Shown: positions 16,985 to 25,851 of the stretch, piece after piece
How positions within the stretch are numbered: the first letter of the stretch is position 1
Layout: each line of letters opens with the position of its first letter
Source of the DNA: Amphritea atlantica
GTDB lineage: Bacteria > Pseudomonadota > Gammaproteobacteria > Pseudomonadales > Balneatricaceae
NCBI RefSeq assembly: GCF_018860855.1
Contig: NZ_JAHKQE010000004.1
Span: 124,001 to 188,000, forward strand
Length of the DNA stretch: 64,000 nucleotides
Direction of reading: 5' to 3'
The notes under the pieces: model-generated
Told to the model about the DNA's origin: nothing
The model's input: the letters and a program-made list of their open reading frames with translations, nothing else
Databases searched by the model: none
Program-made: the position numbers and the translations under genes

Positions 16985-18562
16985 ATGAATTTAACGGGCC
17001 AATTACTGATAGGTCAGAATAACCTTGTTGCAACCGGCGATAAAGTTTGGGCGACTAATCCCGCGACCGGTGAAAAACTTGAACCCGGTTATCATGGTGG
17101 TGGTCTTCCAGAGGTCGACCAAGCTTGTGCATTGGCGGAGGCGGCCAGCGTTGCTTTTCGTCATACCTCTTTAGAGCAACGGGCGATCTTTTTAGAAACG
17201 ATCGCTGTTGAAATTGAAGCGATTGGTGCGCCTCTGGTTGAGCGCTGCATGTTAGAAACGGGTTTGCCGCAGGCCCGTATTGAGGGTGAACGTGGCCGAA
17301 CCTGTGGTCAGTTACGCTTGTTTGCATCGGTGGTGCGTGCGGGTGAATGGCTTGATCGACGTATCGAACCTGCTATGCCTGAAAGACAACCGTTACCACG
17401 CGCCGATTTACGGCAGCAAAATATAGCGCTGGGTCCCGTTGCTGTGTTTGGTGCGAGCAACTTTCCGCTTGCTTTTAGTGTTGCAGGTGGTGATACAGCA
17501 TCGGCTTTAGCAGCAGGCTGTCCCGTGGTTGTTAAAGCGCATTCGGCTCATCCGGGTACATCTGAGTTGATTGGGCGTGCGGTCCAAACGGCGGTGGCGA
17601 AGTGTCATCTGCCCGAGGGCGTTTTTTCTTTATTGTATGGTTCCGGCACTGTACTGGGGCAAGCGTTGGTATCGGATGCTCGCATTAAAGCGGTAGGCTT
17701 TACGGGATCTCGCTCGGGCGGTTTGGCATTAATGGCAACCGCTCAGGCGCGTCCGCAGCCGATTCCGGTGTATGCCGAAATGAGTAGTATCAATCCGGTG
17801 TTTTTATTGCCCCAGGCAATGGCCAGCCGTGGCGCTGAGCTTGCCGAAGGTTTTATTGGTTCGCTATCGATGGGGGCAGGGCAGTTTTGTACTAACCCAG
17901 GTTTGCTTTTGGCCGTGCGCGGCGAAGCGCTGGATAATTTTTTGCAGGCGGCCAGTAAAGCGATTGTTAATGTTGCGGCACAGACAATGCTGACACCGGG
18001 CATTCATAAGGCGTATCTGCAGGGAGTCAGTGCGTTAGCGAATAATGCTAAGGTTAAGCTGCAGGGCTGTGGTGAAATCCGCCTTGCGCCAAACGTGTGT
18101 CAAACCCATCTGTTTACCACCACCGCGAATGATTTTTTAGCGGATGAAAGTCTAACCGATGAGGTTTTTGGTGCATGTTCTTTGCTTGTCGTTTGTGATG
18201 ATTTGGCACAAATGGCACAGGTTGCAACGCAGTTAGAAGGGCAGTTAACCGCTACATTACAAATGGATGATGACGATCTGGAGACGGCTAAAAAATTACT
18301 GCCAGTGTTGGAGGAAAAAGCGGGCCGTGTGATGGTGAATGGCTGGCCAACCGGTGTTGAAGTGTGTCATGCGATGGTGCATGGCGGGCCTTTCCCGGCA
18401 ACCTCTGATGCACGAACAAGTTCGGTGGGTAGTGTTGCCATCCAGCGTTTTTTACGCCCTGTTTGTTATCAAAATCTACCTCAGGGATTGTTGCCGGAAA
18501 CACTACGTGAAGAGAATCTCGTGGCAAGTTCCTATTTGATGGACGGTAAACGGGTGGGTTGA
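16985..18562 (+). CDS. Aldehyde dehydrogenase, alpha-ketoglutaric semialdehyde dehydrogenase type
   Basis: A 525-residue NAD(P)+-dependent aldehyde dehydrogenase. The cofactor region ([15 protein letters not shown] and GFTGSRSGG), the catalytic Glu in [15 protein letters not shown] and the catalytic Cys in [10 protein letters not shown] match the KGSADH/2,5-dioxovalerate dehydrogenase branch rather than classical ALDHs. That branch converts 2-oxoglutarate semialdehyde to 2-oxoglutarate in sugar-acid and hydroxyproline breakdown. ATG 16985 has TAGGAG upstream. It follows tctA and probably completes the pathway for the imported acid. The dehydratase or lyase normally producing the semialdehyde is not in the window. 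Confidence 0.85.
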   Translation: MNLTGQLLIGQNNLVATGDKVWATNPATGEKLEPGYHGGGLPEVDQACALAEAASVAFRHTSLEQRAIFLETIAVEIEAIGAPLVERCMLETGLPQARIEGERGRTCGQLRLFASVVRAGEWLDRRIEPAMPERQPLPRADLRQQNIALGPVAVFGASNFPLAFSVAGGDTASALAAGCPVVVKAHSAHPGTSELIGRAVQTAVAKCHLPEGVFSLLYGSGTVLGQALVSDARIKAVGFTGSRSGGLALMATAQARPQPIPVYAEMSSINPVFLLPQAMASRGAELAEGFIGSLSMGAGQFCTNPGLLLAVRGEALDNFLQAASKAIVNVAAQTMLTPGIHKAYLQGVSALANNAKVKLQGCGEIRLAPNVCQTHLFTTTANDFLADESLTDEVFGACSLLVVCDDLAQMAQVATQLEGQLTATLQMDDDDLETAKKLLPVLEEKAGRVMVNGWPTGVEVCHAMVHGGPFPATSDARTSSVGSVAIQRFLRPVCYQNLPQGLLPETLREENLVASSYLMDGKRVG

Positions 18563-18695
18563 AGCATGGATTGAAGTTAGGGAGGCATGAGTTGAGCATC
18601 ATCGTTAAGTGAGCATCCACTGTTTACTTAACGGCGATGTTGTATCGCCTCTTCATCTATGAATGCAACAGCTGTGCGACTTCAGCTTTAACGCT

Positions 18696-18730
18696 TCTAT
18701 TTTAAATCCTCTATTTTAAATCCTCTATTT
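18696..18730. repeat. 14-bp tandem repeat, about 2.5 copies
   Basis: The unit TCTATTTTAAATCC occurs at 18696-18709 and 18710-18723 and continues as a partial third copy to about 18730. It lies between two convergent genes, just after the end of the methyltransferase gene. Confidence 0.7.
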
Positions 18731-18748
18731 TTTACACCTCTGGTTTTA

Positions 18749-19342
18749 TCAGCCCTGTTTGACGCCGACTAGCTGAATCACACTGCATTCGCCACGATGA
18801 AGCTCGCCTTCGTTGACCGGTCTAAGGCACTCGCGGGCCAGCAGCAGATCTAGCTCGGCGAGTTCCTGTTTCAAATCGAGCAGTGACATCAGCATGTCGA
18901 GATCTTTAGGACCACCTAAACCGCTGCTATTCAGTTGATTCGGACTAAAAGCCTCGAGAATGAATACCCCTCCAGGTTGCAGGCCCGATACAACCTTTTT
19001 ATGTAGCTCCCGTCGCAAAGCTGAAGGGCTATGGGCAAAAATTGAAACAATACCGCTCCAGTGTTCAGGTGCAATCTCAAGGTGAGTCAAATCGCCGACA
19101 TCGTAGCGTATCCGTGTTCCCGTTTTTTCTGCCAGACTCATCGCTTTATCGCGGCCTATAGTGGATAGGTCGATCGCATGAACTTCATAGCCCTTTTGTG
19201 CCAGATAAACGGCATTCCGTCCCTCTCCCTCTGCTAGGCAAAGGACAGATCCTTGCGGAATTCGATAGGCTTGCTCTACTAGAAACTCATTTGGCTCGGT
19301 GCCATATACGAAATTCTCACCACTGTAACGTTGATCCCACAT
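18749..19342 (-). CDS. Class I SAM-dependent methyltransferase (TehB-like)
   Basis: A 197-residue cytosolic methyltransferase. The start MWDQRYSGENFVYGTEPNEF is typical of small TehB-like enzymes. SAM-binding motif I is VLCLAEGEGRNAVYLA (about residues 32-47), followed by VHAIDLS (acidic loop) and DVGDLTHLE. ATG 19342 has AAGAGG six bases upstream; a start 13 codons earlier lacks one. The substrate is unknown. TehB relatives can methylate oxyanions such as tellurite, and the divergent neighbour is a SLAC1/TehA-family channel. This gives a TehA/TehB-like pairing on opposite strands, though a functional link is only suggested. Confidence 0.8.
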   Translation of the reverse strand: MWDQRYSGENFVYGTEPNEFLVEQAYRIPQGSVLCLAEGEGRNAVYLAQKGYEVHAIDLSTIGRDKAMSLAEKTGTRIRYDVGDLTHLEIAPEHWSGIVSIFAHSPSALRRELHKKVVSGLQPGGVFILEAFSPNQLNSSGLGGPKDLDMLMSLLDLKQELAELDLLLARECLRPVNEGELHRGECSVIQLVGVKQG

Positions 19343-19502
19343 AGATGCCTCTTTTATTAAATACCTGCTTACTTGATACAAAGCTGCATGAATACCGCAG
19401 AATGACCTGTACGGTAGGTCTTAACTAAGAATGCCATCCGCAGGCAGGTCTGAATATTGTCAGCCATTTTTGAGCGCGTAGCCTGCTTCTACCACTTGAA
19501 AA

Positions 19503-19538
19503 TTAAGTAGACCCTTAAGTAGACCCTTAAGTAGACTC
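19503..19538. repeat. 12-bp tandem repeat, three copies
   Basis: Three consecutive copies of TTAAGTAGACCC, the third with one C-to-T change. Confidence 0.8.
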
Positions 19539-19594
19539 ACTTGGTAATGCCATTTTTATGACAAATATCATCTTATCATCACATAGTGATTTTG

Positions 19595-19612
19595 CATTAG
19601 AATAATCTAATG
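19595..19612. promoter_or_regulatory. Palindromic operator (ArsR/BigR-type) before the SLAC1 gene
   Basis: CATTAGA-ATAA-TCTAATG is a perfect inverted repeat with a 4-base spacer. The same ATTAGA-4-TCTAAT core recurs before the persulfide-dioxygenase-like gene at 21091-21116. This form and gene context resemble the sites bound by the sulfide-responsive ArsR-family repressors BigR/SqrR. Confidence 0.6.
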
Positions 19613-19809
19613 TAGTATGTCTTTTAACAACAGAGGCGTTAATGAATTTTTTCTATACTAGACCGATAAAACGCTTAAGTTGGTAATATCTTACCTCATC
19701 ATTATTAGATCTTTTTTATACGTGAGTCTCGGTCGGTTGAGTCTATGAATAGGCTTTTAACGATCTCTAACTCTCGTTCGGCACAACTTCAAGGATAAGG
19801 AGATTGCTG

Positions 19810-21021
19810 ATGTTAAGACGAGATCAAAATCAACCATGGCATCCGAGTTACTGGTTGGCAGCGTTGGGTGCCGGTGGACTTTCCATCTCATTTTTTATGT
19901 ATCTAATGTGGTTAGTCCCTCATCAGGGTTTTCCTATGCCAACGTGGCAGCACCTTGAAGCATTGCTTGCGGGGAGTACGGCATTACCCACAGGGGTGCG
20001 CTTCGTTGCGATTCTGGCGACGCTGTTTATGTTACTGCTGGCTTTATTGCACTTTACGTTGCTGGTCTGGAATATTCGTGAATACCGTGAGGCCCGCACG
20101 ACTGAAGCCTATCAACAGCTGCTTGGATCACCGAGTGAGGCTCAGTTGATGACACAGCCGCTGACATTTGCGATGACGGTCAATGTCTGCTTTGCACTGG
20201 GTGCGCTCTGTGTGCCGAATTTATGGACTGTTGTGGAGTATCTCTTTCCGTTCGCTTTGTTGGCTTTTGCTGCTATCGGCGTCTGGTCGCTCAAGCTTTA
20301 TGGTCGCTATCTTAGCCGGATGCTAGTGAGTGGTGGTTATCGGCAAGAAGAGCACAACCATCTCTCTCCGTTGATGGCTGTTTTTACTTTTTCTATGTTG
20401 TCTGTCGGCTTTGCAGCGCCGGCGGCGATGTCACAGTCTCTGTTCGTCGCGGCGCTGGCGGCCACGTTATCGATTCTGTTTTTGGTGGTCGCGGTGGTTT
20501 CTGGCGTACTGATTTTGATATCGGGCCTACAAGCGATGCTACAGTATGGTTTGCAGGCGCAGGCCACGCCCAGCATTTGGATGCTGATTCCGATTATGAC
20601 GTTACTGGGGATCGAATGGGTGCGAGTACAGCATGGCTTGAGTCATCATTTTGCGGCGCCTGTTGAACAAGGAAAGCTGTTTGTCGTACTAACAGCCATC
20701 TATATGTTGCAGCTAGGCGTTATGTTGTTGGGGTATCGTGTGATGCAGCTGAACGGTTATTTGAAAGCCCATTTTTTGGGTGATCAGCGTAACCCTATTA
20801 GTTTCGGGCTGATCTGCCCCGGTGTTGCTCTGTTTGTGATGGGCATGTTTTGGTGGCATCTAGTGTGGGTGCAAGGTGGAATCGTCGTGGCATTTAGTTT
20901 GGTTTACTGGTTAGGTATTGGTGGGTTAGCGGCGGTGCAATTTTTAACGCTGGCAGCACTGTTACGCCTGAGTCATCGCTTGTTGAGACACAAACCTATT
21001 AAGATTGCATCGATGGAATAG
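19810..21021 (+). CDS. SLAC1 / TDT-family anion channel or transporter
   Basis: A 403-residue membrane protein with about ten predicted helices and short loops, beginning MLRRDQNQPWHPSYWLAALG and matching the SLAC1/TehA (TDT) family. Family members conduct anions or export sulfite, tellurite-related or dicarboxylate anions. ATG 19810 has AAGGAG seven bases upstream. It shares its operator core with the next gene group, which handles reactive sulfur. A role in moving hydrosulfide, sulfite or thiosulfate is therefore the best inference. It is separated by 112 bases, with a second operator, from the MBL-fold gene. Confidence 0.82.
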   Translation: MLRRDQNQPWHPSYWLAALGAGGLSISFFMYLMWLVPHQGFPMPTWQHLEALLAGSTALPTGVRFVAILATLFMLLLALLHFTLLVWNIREYREARTTEAYQQLLGSPSEAQLMTQPLTFAMTVNVCFALGALCVPNLWTVVEYLFPFALLAFAAIGVWSLKLYGRYLSRMLVSGGYRQEEHNHLSPLMAVFTFSMLSVGFAAPAAMSQSLFVAALAATLSILFLVVAVVSGVLILISGLQAMLQYGLQAQATPSIWMLIPIMTLLGIEWVRVQHGLSHHFAAPVEQGKLFVVLTAIYMLQLGVMLLGYRVMQLNGYLKAHFLGDQRNPISFGLICPGVALFVMGMFWWHLVWVQGGIVVAFSLVYWLGIGGLAAVQFLTLAALLRLSHRLLRHKPIKIASME

Positions 21022-21090
21022 ATGTATTGTGACTATGAGCATCATAGTTAAATTTAAAGAGTATAAAGCAGACAGTACATGAAATATCAT

Positions 21091-21116
21091 TTAATATTAG
21101 AGTTATCTAATATTAA
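21091..21116. promoter_or_regulatory. Long palindromic operator before the persulfide dioxygenase-like gene
   Basis: The 11-base arm TTAATATTAGA (21091-21101), spacer GTTA and the exact reverse complement TCTAATATTAA (21106-21116) form a perfect palindrome ending 17 bases before the ATG. It shares the ATTAGA-4-TCTAAT core with the site at 19595. A BigR/SqrR-type repressor is the likely ligand; no such regulator is encoded nearby. Confidence 0.65.
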
Positions 21117-21133
21117 GAATTCGGAGATATACC

Positions 21134-22024
21134 ATGAGCGAAGTACAAGTTTCCTCGTGTGTGCCTAAGGTGAAAGCCTTTTTTGATGAGCCTACCAATA
21201 CATTCAGTTACGTGGTGCGAGATCCCGATTCTAATGCCTGCGCCATTATCGATTCGGTGCTGGATTTTGATTATGCCAGTGGCTGTACCGATGTGCGTTC
21301 GGCGGACGAGATCATTGCTTATGTGCGTGATAACAACCTCTCGGTTGAGTGGATTCTGGAAACCCATGTTCATGCAGACCATCTATCGGCAGCGCCTTAT
21401 CTTCATCAGGCGCTGGGTGGCAAGACCGGTATTGGAGCTATGATTACCGTGGTGCAGGATACCTTCGGTAAAGCATTCAATGCCGGTACTGAATTTGCGC
21501 GTGACGGAAGTCAGTTTGACCATCTTTTTGAGGAAGGTGAGGGTTTCCGTATTGGTAATCTTGAAGGCAATGTGTTGCATACGCCGGGACATACGCCGGC
21601 CTGTCTAACCTATGTTATCGGTGATGCGGCGTTTGTCGGCGATACTTTGTTTATGCCGGATTACGGTACAGCCCGTTGTGACTTCCCCGGTGGTGACGCA
21701 CGCACTCTGTTTCACTCGATTAAAAAAGTGCTCAGTTTGCCGGGTGAAACGCGGATTTTCCTCTGTCATGACTACAAAGCGCCGGGTCGTGAAGAGTACT
21801 GTCATGAAACAACCGTCACTGAGCAGCGTCAGCACAATGTGCATGTGCATGAAGGTATTACGGAAGCTGAGTTTGTACAGATGCGCACCGAGCGGGATGC
21901 GACGTTGGACATGCCGACACTGATTTTGCCATCGGTTCAGGTCAATATGCGAGCGGGTGAGATGCCACCAGCAGAAGACAATGGCCAAGTGTATCTAAAA
22001 ATACCGCTTAACCTATTTAAATAA
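21134..22024 (+). CDS. MBL-fold persulfide dioxygenase-like protein (Blh type)
   Basis: A 296-residue metallo-beta-lactamase-fold protein. The metal-binding motif is ETHVHADHLSAAPYL (THVHADH), with additional ligands in HTPGHTPA, VGDTLFMPDYGTARCDFPGGD and FLCHDYKAPGRE. This pattern matches ETHE1/Blh persulfide dioxygenases, which oxidise glutathione persulfide to sulfite in sulfide detoxification. The next gene encodes a DUF442 protein, the domain fused to the MBL domain in Blh of other bacteria. A GGAG site precedes the ATG. No sulfide:quinone oxidoreductase gene is present in the window. Confidence 0.87.
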   Translation: MSEVQVSSCVPKVKAFFDEPTNTFSYVVRDPDSNACAIIDSVLDFDYASGCTDVRSADEIIAYVRDNNLSVEWILETHVHADHLSAAPYLHQALGGKTGIGAMITVVQDTFGKAFNAGTEFARDGSQFDHLFEEGEGFRIGNLEGNVLHTPGHTPACLTYVIGDAAFVGDTLFMPDYGTARCDFPGGDARTLFHSIKKVLSLPGETRIFLCHDYKAPGREEYCHETTVTEQRQHNVHVHEGITEAEFVQMRTERDATLDMPTLILPSVQVNMRAGEMPPAEDNGQVYLKIPLNLFK

Positions 22025-22036
22025 CACGAGGAATCT

Positions 22037-22459
22037 ATGGATATCAAAGTACTTGAACCGGGCTTTTCCATCTGTCATGCGATCTACCCAAGTGATATGA
22101 AAGAGCTGAAAGCAAAAGGCTTTCGCGCAATTATTTGTCATCGCCAGCCGGGTGAAGCGGATGACCATATTAATGATTCTGAACTACGCCAAGCAGCCGA
22201 GGCTGAGGGGATTGAATGGGTTGAGATCCCTGTTACACCGGGTGAGTATACAACGGAAGCGATTGAGGCCTTTGGTGCCGCCATTGATAGACTACCGACG
22301 CCTATCTTGGGATTTTGCCGCAGTGGCCGCCGAGCGGTGTCCCTCTGGATTCATAACCAAGTGCAGCAGGAAAACTGTGATATAGGGCAGTTACTGCAGG
22401 CGGCCCATGCTGCCGGTCATGATTTGCATGCAGAAAAGGATAGCTTTATTAAGAGCTGA
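22037..22459 (+). CDS. TIGR01244 / DUF442 family protein (phosphatase-like, sulfur metabolism)
   Basis: A 140-residue protein of the DUF442 family. It shows ELKAKGFRAIICHRQPGEADD at about residues 22-42 and a C-x5-R phosphatase-like loop FCRSGRRAVSLW near residue 93. In Blh proteins this domain precedes the MBL persulfide dioxygenase. Here it is a separate gene 12 bases downstream of the MBL gene, with an ACGAGGA ribosome binding site. The cysteine could act as a phosphatase or sulfurtransferase nucleophile. The operon context favours a role with persulfides. Confidence 0.83.
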   Translation: MDIKVLEPGFSICHAIYPSDMKELKAKGFRAIICHRQPGEADDHINDSELRQAAEAEGIEWVEIPVTPGEYTTEAIEAFGAAIDRLPTPILGFCRSGRRAVSLWIHNQVQQENCDIGQLLQAAHAAGHDLHAEKDSFIKS

Positions 22460-22484
22460 TCTTGAGCGCTATTAAGGGATTTAA

Positions 22485-24203
22485 GTGAATATTAAAAAAT
22501 ACCTGCCGATTCTGGGATGGCTACCGAACTACCGCTTAGCCATCTTCAATCAGGATTTGATGGCGGCCATGATTGTGACGGTGATGCTGGTTCCTCAGTC
22601 ATTGGCCTATGCGATGCTGGCAGGTCTACCCCCTGAAGTTGGGCTGTATGCCAGTATTGCGCCCTTACTGATCTATGCCGTTTTGGGCACCAGTAGTGCC
22701 TTATCAGTAGGTCCTGTAGCGGTTATTGCCTTGATGACGTTCACGACCGCGGGCAGTATTGTTTCGCCAGAGGGTGATGCATACCTGACCACTGTCATTT
22801 TGCTGACCTTTATCTCCGGTATTATGCTGACCTTGATGGGGTTGTTTCGTCTGGGGTTTCTTGCCAACTTTCTCAGTCATCCAGTGATTTCTGGCTTTAT
22901 CACCGCTTCAGCAATTATCATTGCTATCAGCCAATTCAAGCATCTGTTAGGTGTCTCGGTGAGCGGTCATAACCTGCCGGAGCTGTTGTTCGCATTGGTT
23001 AAGGCGCTGCCGGAACTAAATGTGATAACGCTCTTGCTGGGCAGCGGCACTTTGTTGTTTTTATATGCAAGTCGTCGTTGGTTAGGGCCACTTTTGATTC
23101 AATTAGGGTTCAGTCGAGCCATCGCTAGTAGCGTAGGGCGCTTGGCGCCGATCTTGGCGGTGGTTGCGACCACAGGGATAGCCGCTTATTTTTCGTTAAA
23201 CGAGCAGGGCGTTGCGGTTGTGGGCAATGTACCAGCAGGCTTGCCACCTTTGGCGATGCCATCTAGCGATATCAACCTTTGGCAACAGCTCTGGGTTGGG
23301 GCGTTGTTGATCAGTATTGTCGGCTTTGTTGAGTCGGTATCTGTGGGTCAGACATTGGCCGCAAAACGTCGCGAGCGTATCGATCCAGATCAGGAGTTAA
23401 TCGGTCTTGGTTGTGCCAATCTTGGAGCGGCCGTTAGTACGGGGATGCCGGTCACGGGCGGATTTTCTCGCTCAGTGGTGAACTTTGATGCCGGCGCACG
23501 CACCCCCGCCGCTGGCGCTTTTACCGCCTTGGGTATTCTGGTGGTTATTCTCTGGTTAACGCCGCTGTTGCAGACGCTGCCGATCGCAACCTTGGCGGCG
23601 ACGATTATTATCGCCGTACTTTCTCTAATCGATATCCACGCTATCAAGCATACGTGGCGTTATTCAAAGGCTGACTTCTCAGCGATGCTGCTAACGGTTG
23701 TTATCACGCTGCTGCAAGGGGTGGAAGCGGGTATTCTCTCCGGTGTTGGTTTATCACTAGCGTTGCACATTTATCGTACTAGCCGTCCGCATACGGCCGT
23801 CGTAGGACGGGTTGCCGGTAGTGAACACTTTCGCAATATCGAGAGACATGCGGTGGAGACCAGCCCTAATGTCTTGATTATTCGGGTTGATGAAAGTCTC
23901 TATTTTGCTAACGCCCGTTATCTGGAAGACCAGATACAGGCGCTGGTGAGTCAAAATCCGGCACTGCAGCATTTGGTGATCAGTTGTCAGGCGGTCAACC
24001 TAATCGATGCGTCAGCACTGGATAGCTTAGAGTCGATCAATGCTCGCTTGAAGGATACCGGAATTAAATTGCACTTAGCTGAAGTGAAGGGACCGGTTAT
24101 GGATCGTTTAGAAAAGGTCGAATTCCCCGAGCGGCTCAGTGGCGAAATATTTATCAGTACGTTTGCCGCCTGGGAGCGGCTGAAGAGCAGCGATAAGGAC
24201 TAA
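22485..24203 (+). CDS. SulP-family inorganic anion transporter with STAS domain
   Basis: A 572-residue transporter. The N-terminal two thirds has 10-14 membrane helices with the SulP signature LVPQSLAYAMLAGLPPEVGL near residue 35. The C-terminal cytosolic STAS domain (about 440-560) includes VLIIRVDESLYFANARYLED and LIDASALDSL. The start is GTG 22485 with AAGGGA five bases upstream. SulP proteins carry sulfate, bicarbonate or related anions. As last gene of the persulfide group it may export or import sulfate or thiosulfate, which is inferred from position. It is 25 bases after the DUF442 gene. Confidence 0.9.
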   Translation: MNIKKYLPILGWLPNYRLAIFNQDLMAAMIVTVMLVPQSLAYAMLAGLPPEVGLYASIAPLLIYAVLGTSSALSVGPVAVIALMTFTTAGSIVSPEGDAYLTTVILLTFISGIMLTLMGLFRLGFLANFLSHPVISGFITASAIIIAISQFKHLLGVSVSGHNLPELLFALVKALPELNVITLLLGSGTLLFLYASRRWLGPLLIQLGFSRAIASSVGRLAPILAVVATTGIAAYFSLNEQGVAVVGNVPAGLPPLAMPSSDINLWQQLWVGALLISIVGFVESVSVGQTLAAKRRERIDPDQELIGLGCANLGAAVSTGMPVTGGFSRSVVNFDAGARTPAAGAFTALGILVVILWLTPLLQTLPIATLAATIIIAVLSLIDIHAIKHTWRYSKADFSAMLLTVVITLLQGVEAGILSGVGLSLALHIYRTSRPHTAVVGRVAGSEHFRNIERHAVETSPNVLIIRVDESLYFANARYLEDQIQALVSQNPALQHLVISCQAVNLIDASALDSLESINARLKDTGIKLHLAEVKGPVMDRLEKVEFPERLSGEIFISTFAAWERLKSSDKD

Positions 24204-24372
24204 AAGCCGCGTTTAGATTAGAGGTCTTTAGGATGCATAGCGATCACATTATAAGTTTCAACTATTGAATGTATTGCTAGGCTTAATTTCCTTTAGGTAT
24301 AAGCTTATATTATTATGTTATTAATCAAGGGCAAATATGCCCACTAAAGTAACACAACTGGAGAAATGAAAG

Positions 24373-25023
24373 ATGGCACTTCGAATCAATGACATCGTCC
24401 CTAATCTCGATTTGAAAACCGATCTAGGCGACTTCAAATTACATGATTTCATCGGTGATAAATGGACTATTTTGTTCAGCCACCCGAAAGATTTCACACC
24501 CGTTTGTACAACAGAGTTTGGTGCCGTGGCTCAGCTAGCGGCTGAATGGGAAAAGCGTGACACTAAAGTTATTGGCCTGTCTGTTGACGGCGTTGAAGAG
24601 CATGTTCAATGGAAGGCAGATATAGAGAAATACTCAGGCGCTCCAGCAACATTCCCGATCATTGCTGACGAGGATATGGCGGTTGCCAAAGCACTGGATA
24701 TGTTACCGGCGGATGCTTATCTACCGGATGGTCGCACTGCTGCTGACTCTGCCAGTGTGCGTGTGGTCTTTATCTTCAGCCCAGACAAAAAACTGCAGCT
24801 GTCAATGACCTACCCAATGTCTGTCGGCCGTAACTTTGCTGAAGTTGTGCGCGCTCTGGATGCCCTTCAAGCAACCGCTAAAGGACCGATTGCGACACCA
24901 GCTAACTGGCAAGCAGGCGAAGATGTGATTGTGGGTCTGTCGCTGAATGATGAAGAAGCGAAGGCTAAGTTCGGTGATATCGACGTTAAACTGCCTTACC
25001 TACGTATGACTAAACAGCAATAA
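24373..25023 (+). CDS. 1-Cys peroxiredoxin (Prx6 family)
   Basis: A 216-residue peroxiredoxin. The active site is FSHPKDFTPVCTTEFGAVA with the peroxidatic Cys near residue 47. The long C-terminal region with MTYPMSVGRNFAEVVRALDALQ and NWQAGEDVIV is typical of the Prx6 group, which reduces hydroperoxides and usually lacks a resolving cysteine. The gene has its own AT-rich upstream region and a GGAG ribosome binding site, and it is followed by a strong terminator. It adjoins the reactive-sulfur group, so a role against peroxide or persulfide stress is plausible. Confidence 0.92.
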   Translation: MALRINDIVPNLDLKTDLGDFKLHDFIGDKWTILFSHPKDFTPVCTTEFGAVAQLAAEWEKRDTKVIGLSVDGVEEHVQWKADIEKYSGAPATFPIIADEDMAVAKALDMLPADAYLPDGRTAADSASVRVVFIFSPDKKLQLSMTYPMSVGRNFAEVVRALDALQATAKGPIATPANWQAGEDVIVGLSLNDEEAKAKFGDIDVKLPYLRMTKQQ

Positions 25024-25050
25024 TGACTGCTTAGTTATCATCGCAAGATT

Positions 25051-25094
25051 AAAACGCCCTGTCCGGAGCTTAGGTTTGCTGGCAGGGCGTTTTT
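25051..25094 (+). terminator. Rho-independent terminator after the peroxiredoxin gene
   Basis: AAAACGCCCTG (25051-25061) pairs perfectly with CAGGGCGTTTT (25083-25093), and the T-rich 3' arm provides the release tract. Confidence 0.88.
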
Positions 25095-25851
25095 GTATCT
25101 GTGAATTATTCGCTGCAGTCCTCTCTATCCTCTCTATCTTCTCTTCAGTCGCGACAAAATTGTGCTCACCAGTCATCGACTGCTTGGTGTTCTTGTAAAT
25201 TACCGGTGAAGCTAAATCGCAACATCGATGACGAGTATTTAAGGCTTATCAGCCCACGGCTGCTTTTCTTTGCGAGCTAATAATTAGCCGTCCTTACCCT
25301 AAGTGAATTGAGTCTTCAGTTCAGACTATTCAAAATTCAGTGTCCGCTAGGTTCTGGCTTTTTAGGTCTAGGTGTTTATCCAGTCGGTCATCAAAGACAA
25401 TTGGCAGCTTTGGCTGTGTTGATTTCAGTTTTAGGCTGATTAAGCCGAACGCACCGAAGCTGTAAAATATAAGCGTAGAGTCGTTTTAACAAATTGTTTT
25501 CGTTAGTCGAATCGCTTTTGTTTCTTGTCGATTAATGAAACTGCGCAGACCGTACATCGGTGATTAAATCTTTTGTCGAACAGTATCACCAGCAGGTTCA
25601 TGAGTCAGTGCCGCTCAGTGACCTCGGACTGCCTTTTTCGGTTGGTTTAGTTGAAATGATAAGGGATTGGATAGGAAAGCAGGGTACTCCAAATCGAAAC
25701 TAAACAGGCTAACTCAGGCTAATCGGTATAAGGTTGCTACTGATTTATCAGAGAATCTTGATCGTCTAAGGGTAATATGGTGTTACTTTAGTTGGCATTA
25801 GTTGTTAAATTACCCATCCGAACCGCATGTTTAGGCATTTTAATTATAATC
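25095..25851. other. Long intergenic region with one doubtful small ORF
   Basis: About 750 bases between the peroxiredoxin terminator and the diguanylate cyclase gene. A protein-like frame of 47 codons opens at GTG 25560 and ends at 25703 (VIKSFVEQYHQQVHES, then PLSDLGLPFSVGL). It has no clear ribosome binding site and may be a small gene or a remnant. I see nothing else that can be supported. Confidence 0.35.

Larger units (their letters stand above)
19343..19809. promoter_or_regulatory. Divergent intergenic region before the sulfur gene group
   Basis: This 467-base AT-rich region contains a 12-base tandem repeat (TTAAGTAGACCC at 19503-19514, 19515-19526 and a one-mismatch third copy to 19538) and a perfect operator-like palindrome at 19595-19612. 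No gene is seen. Confidence 0.55.
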
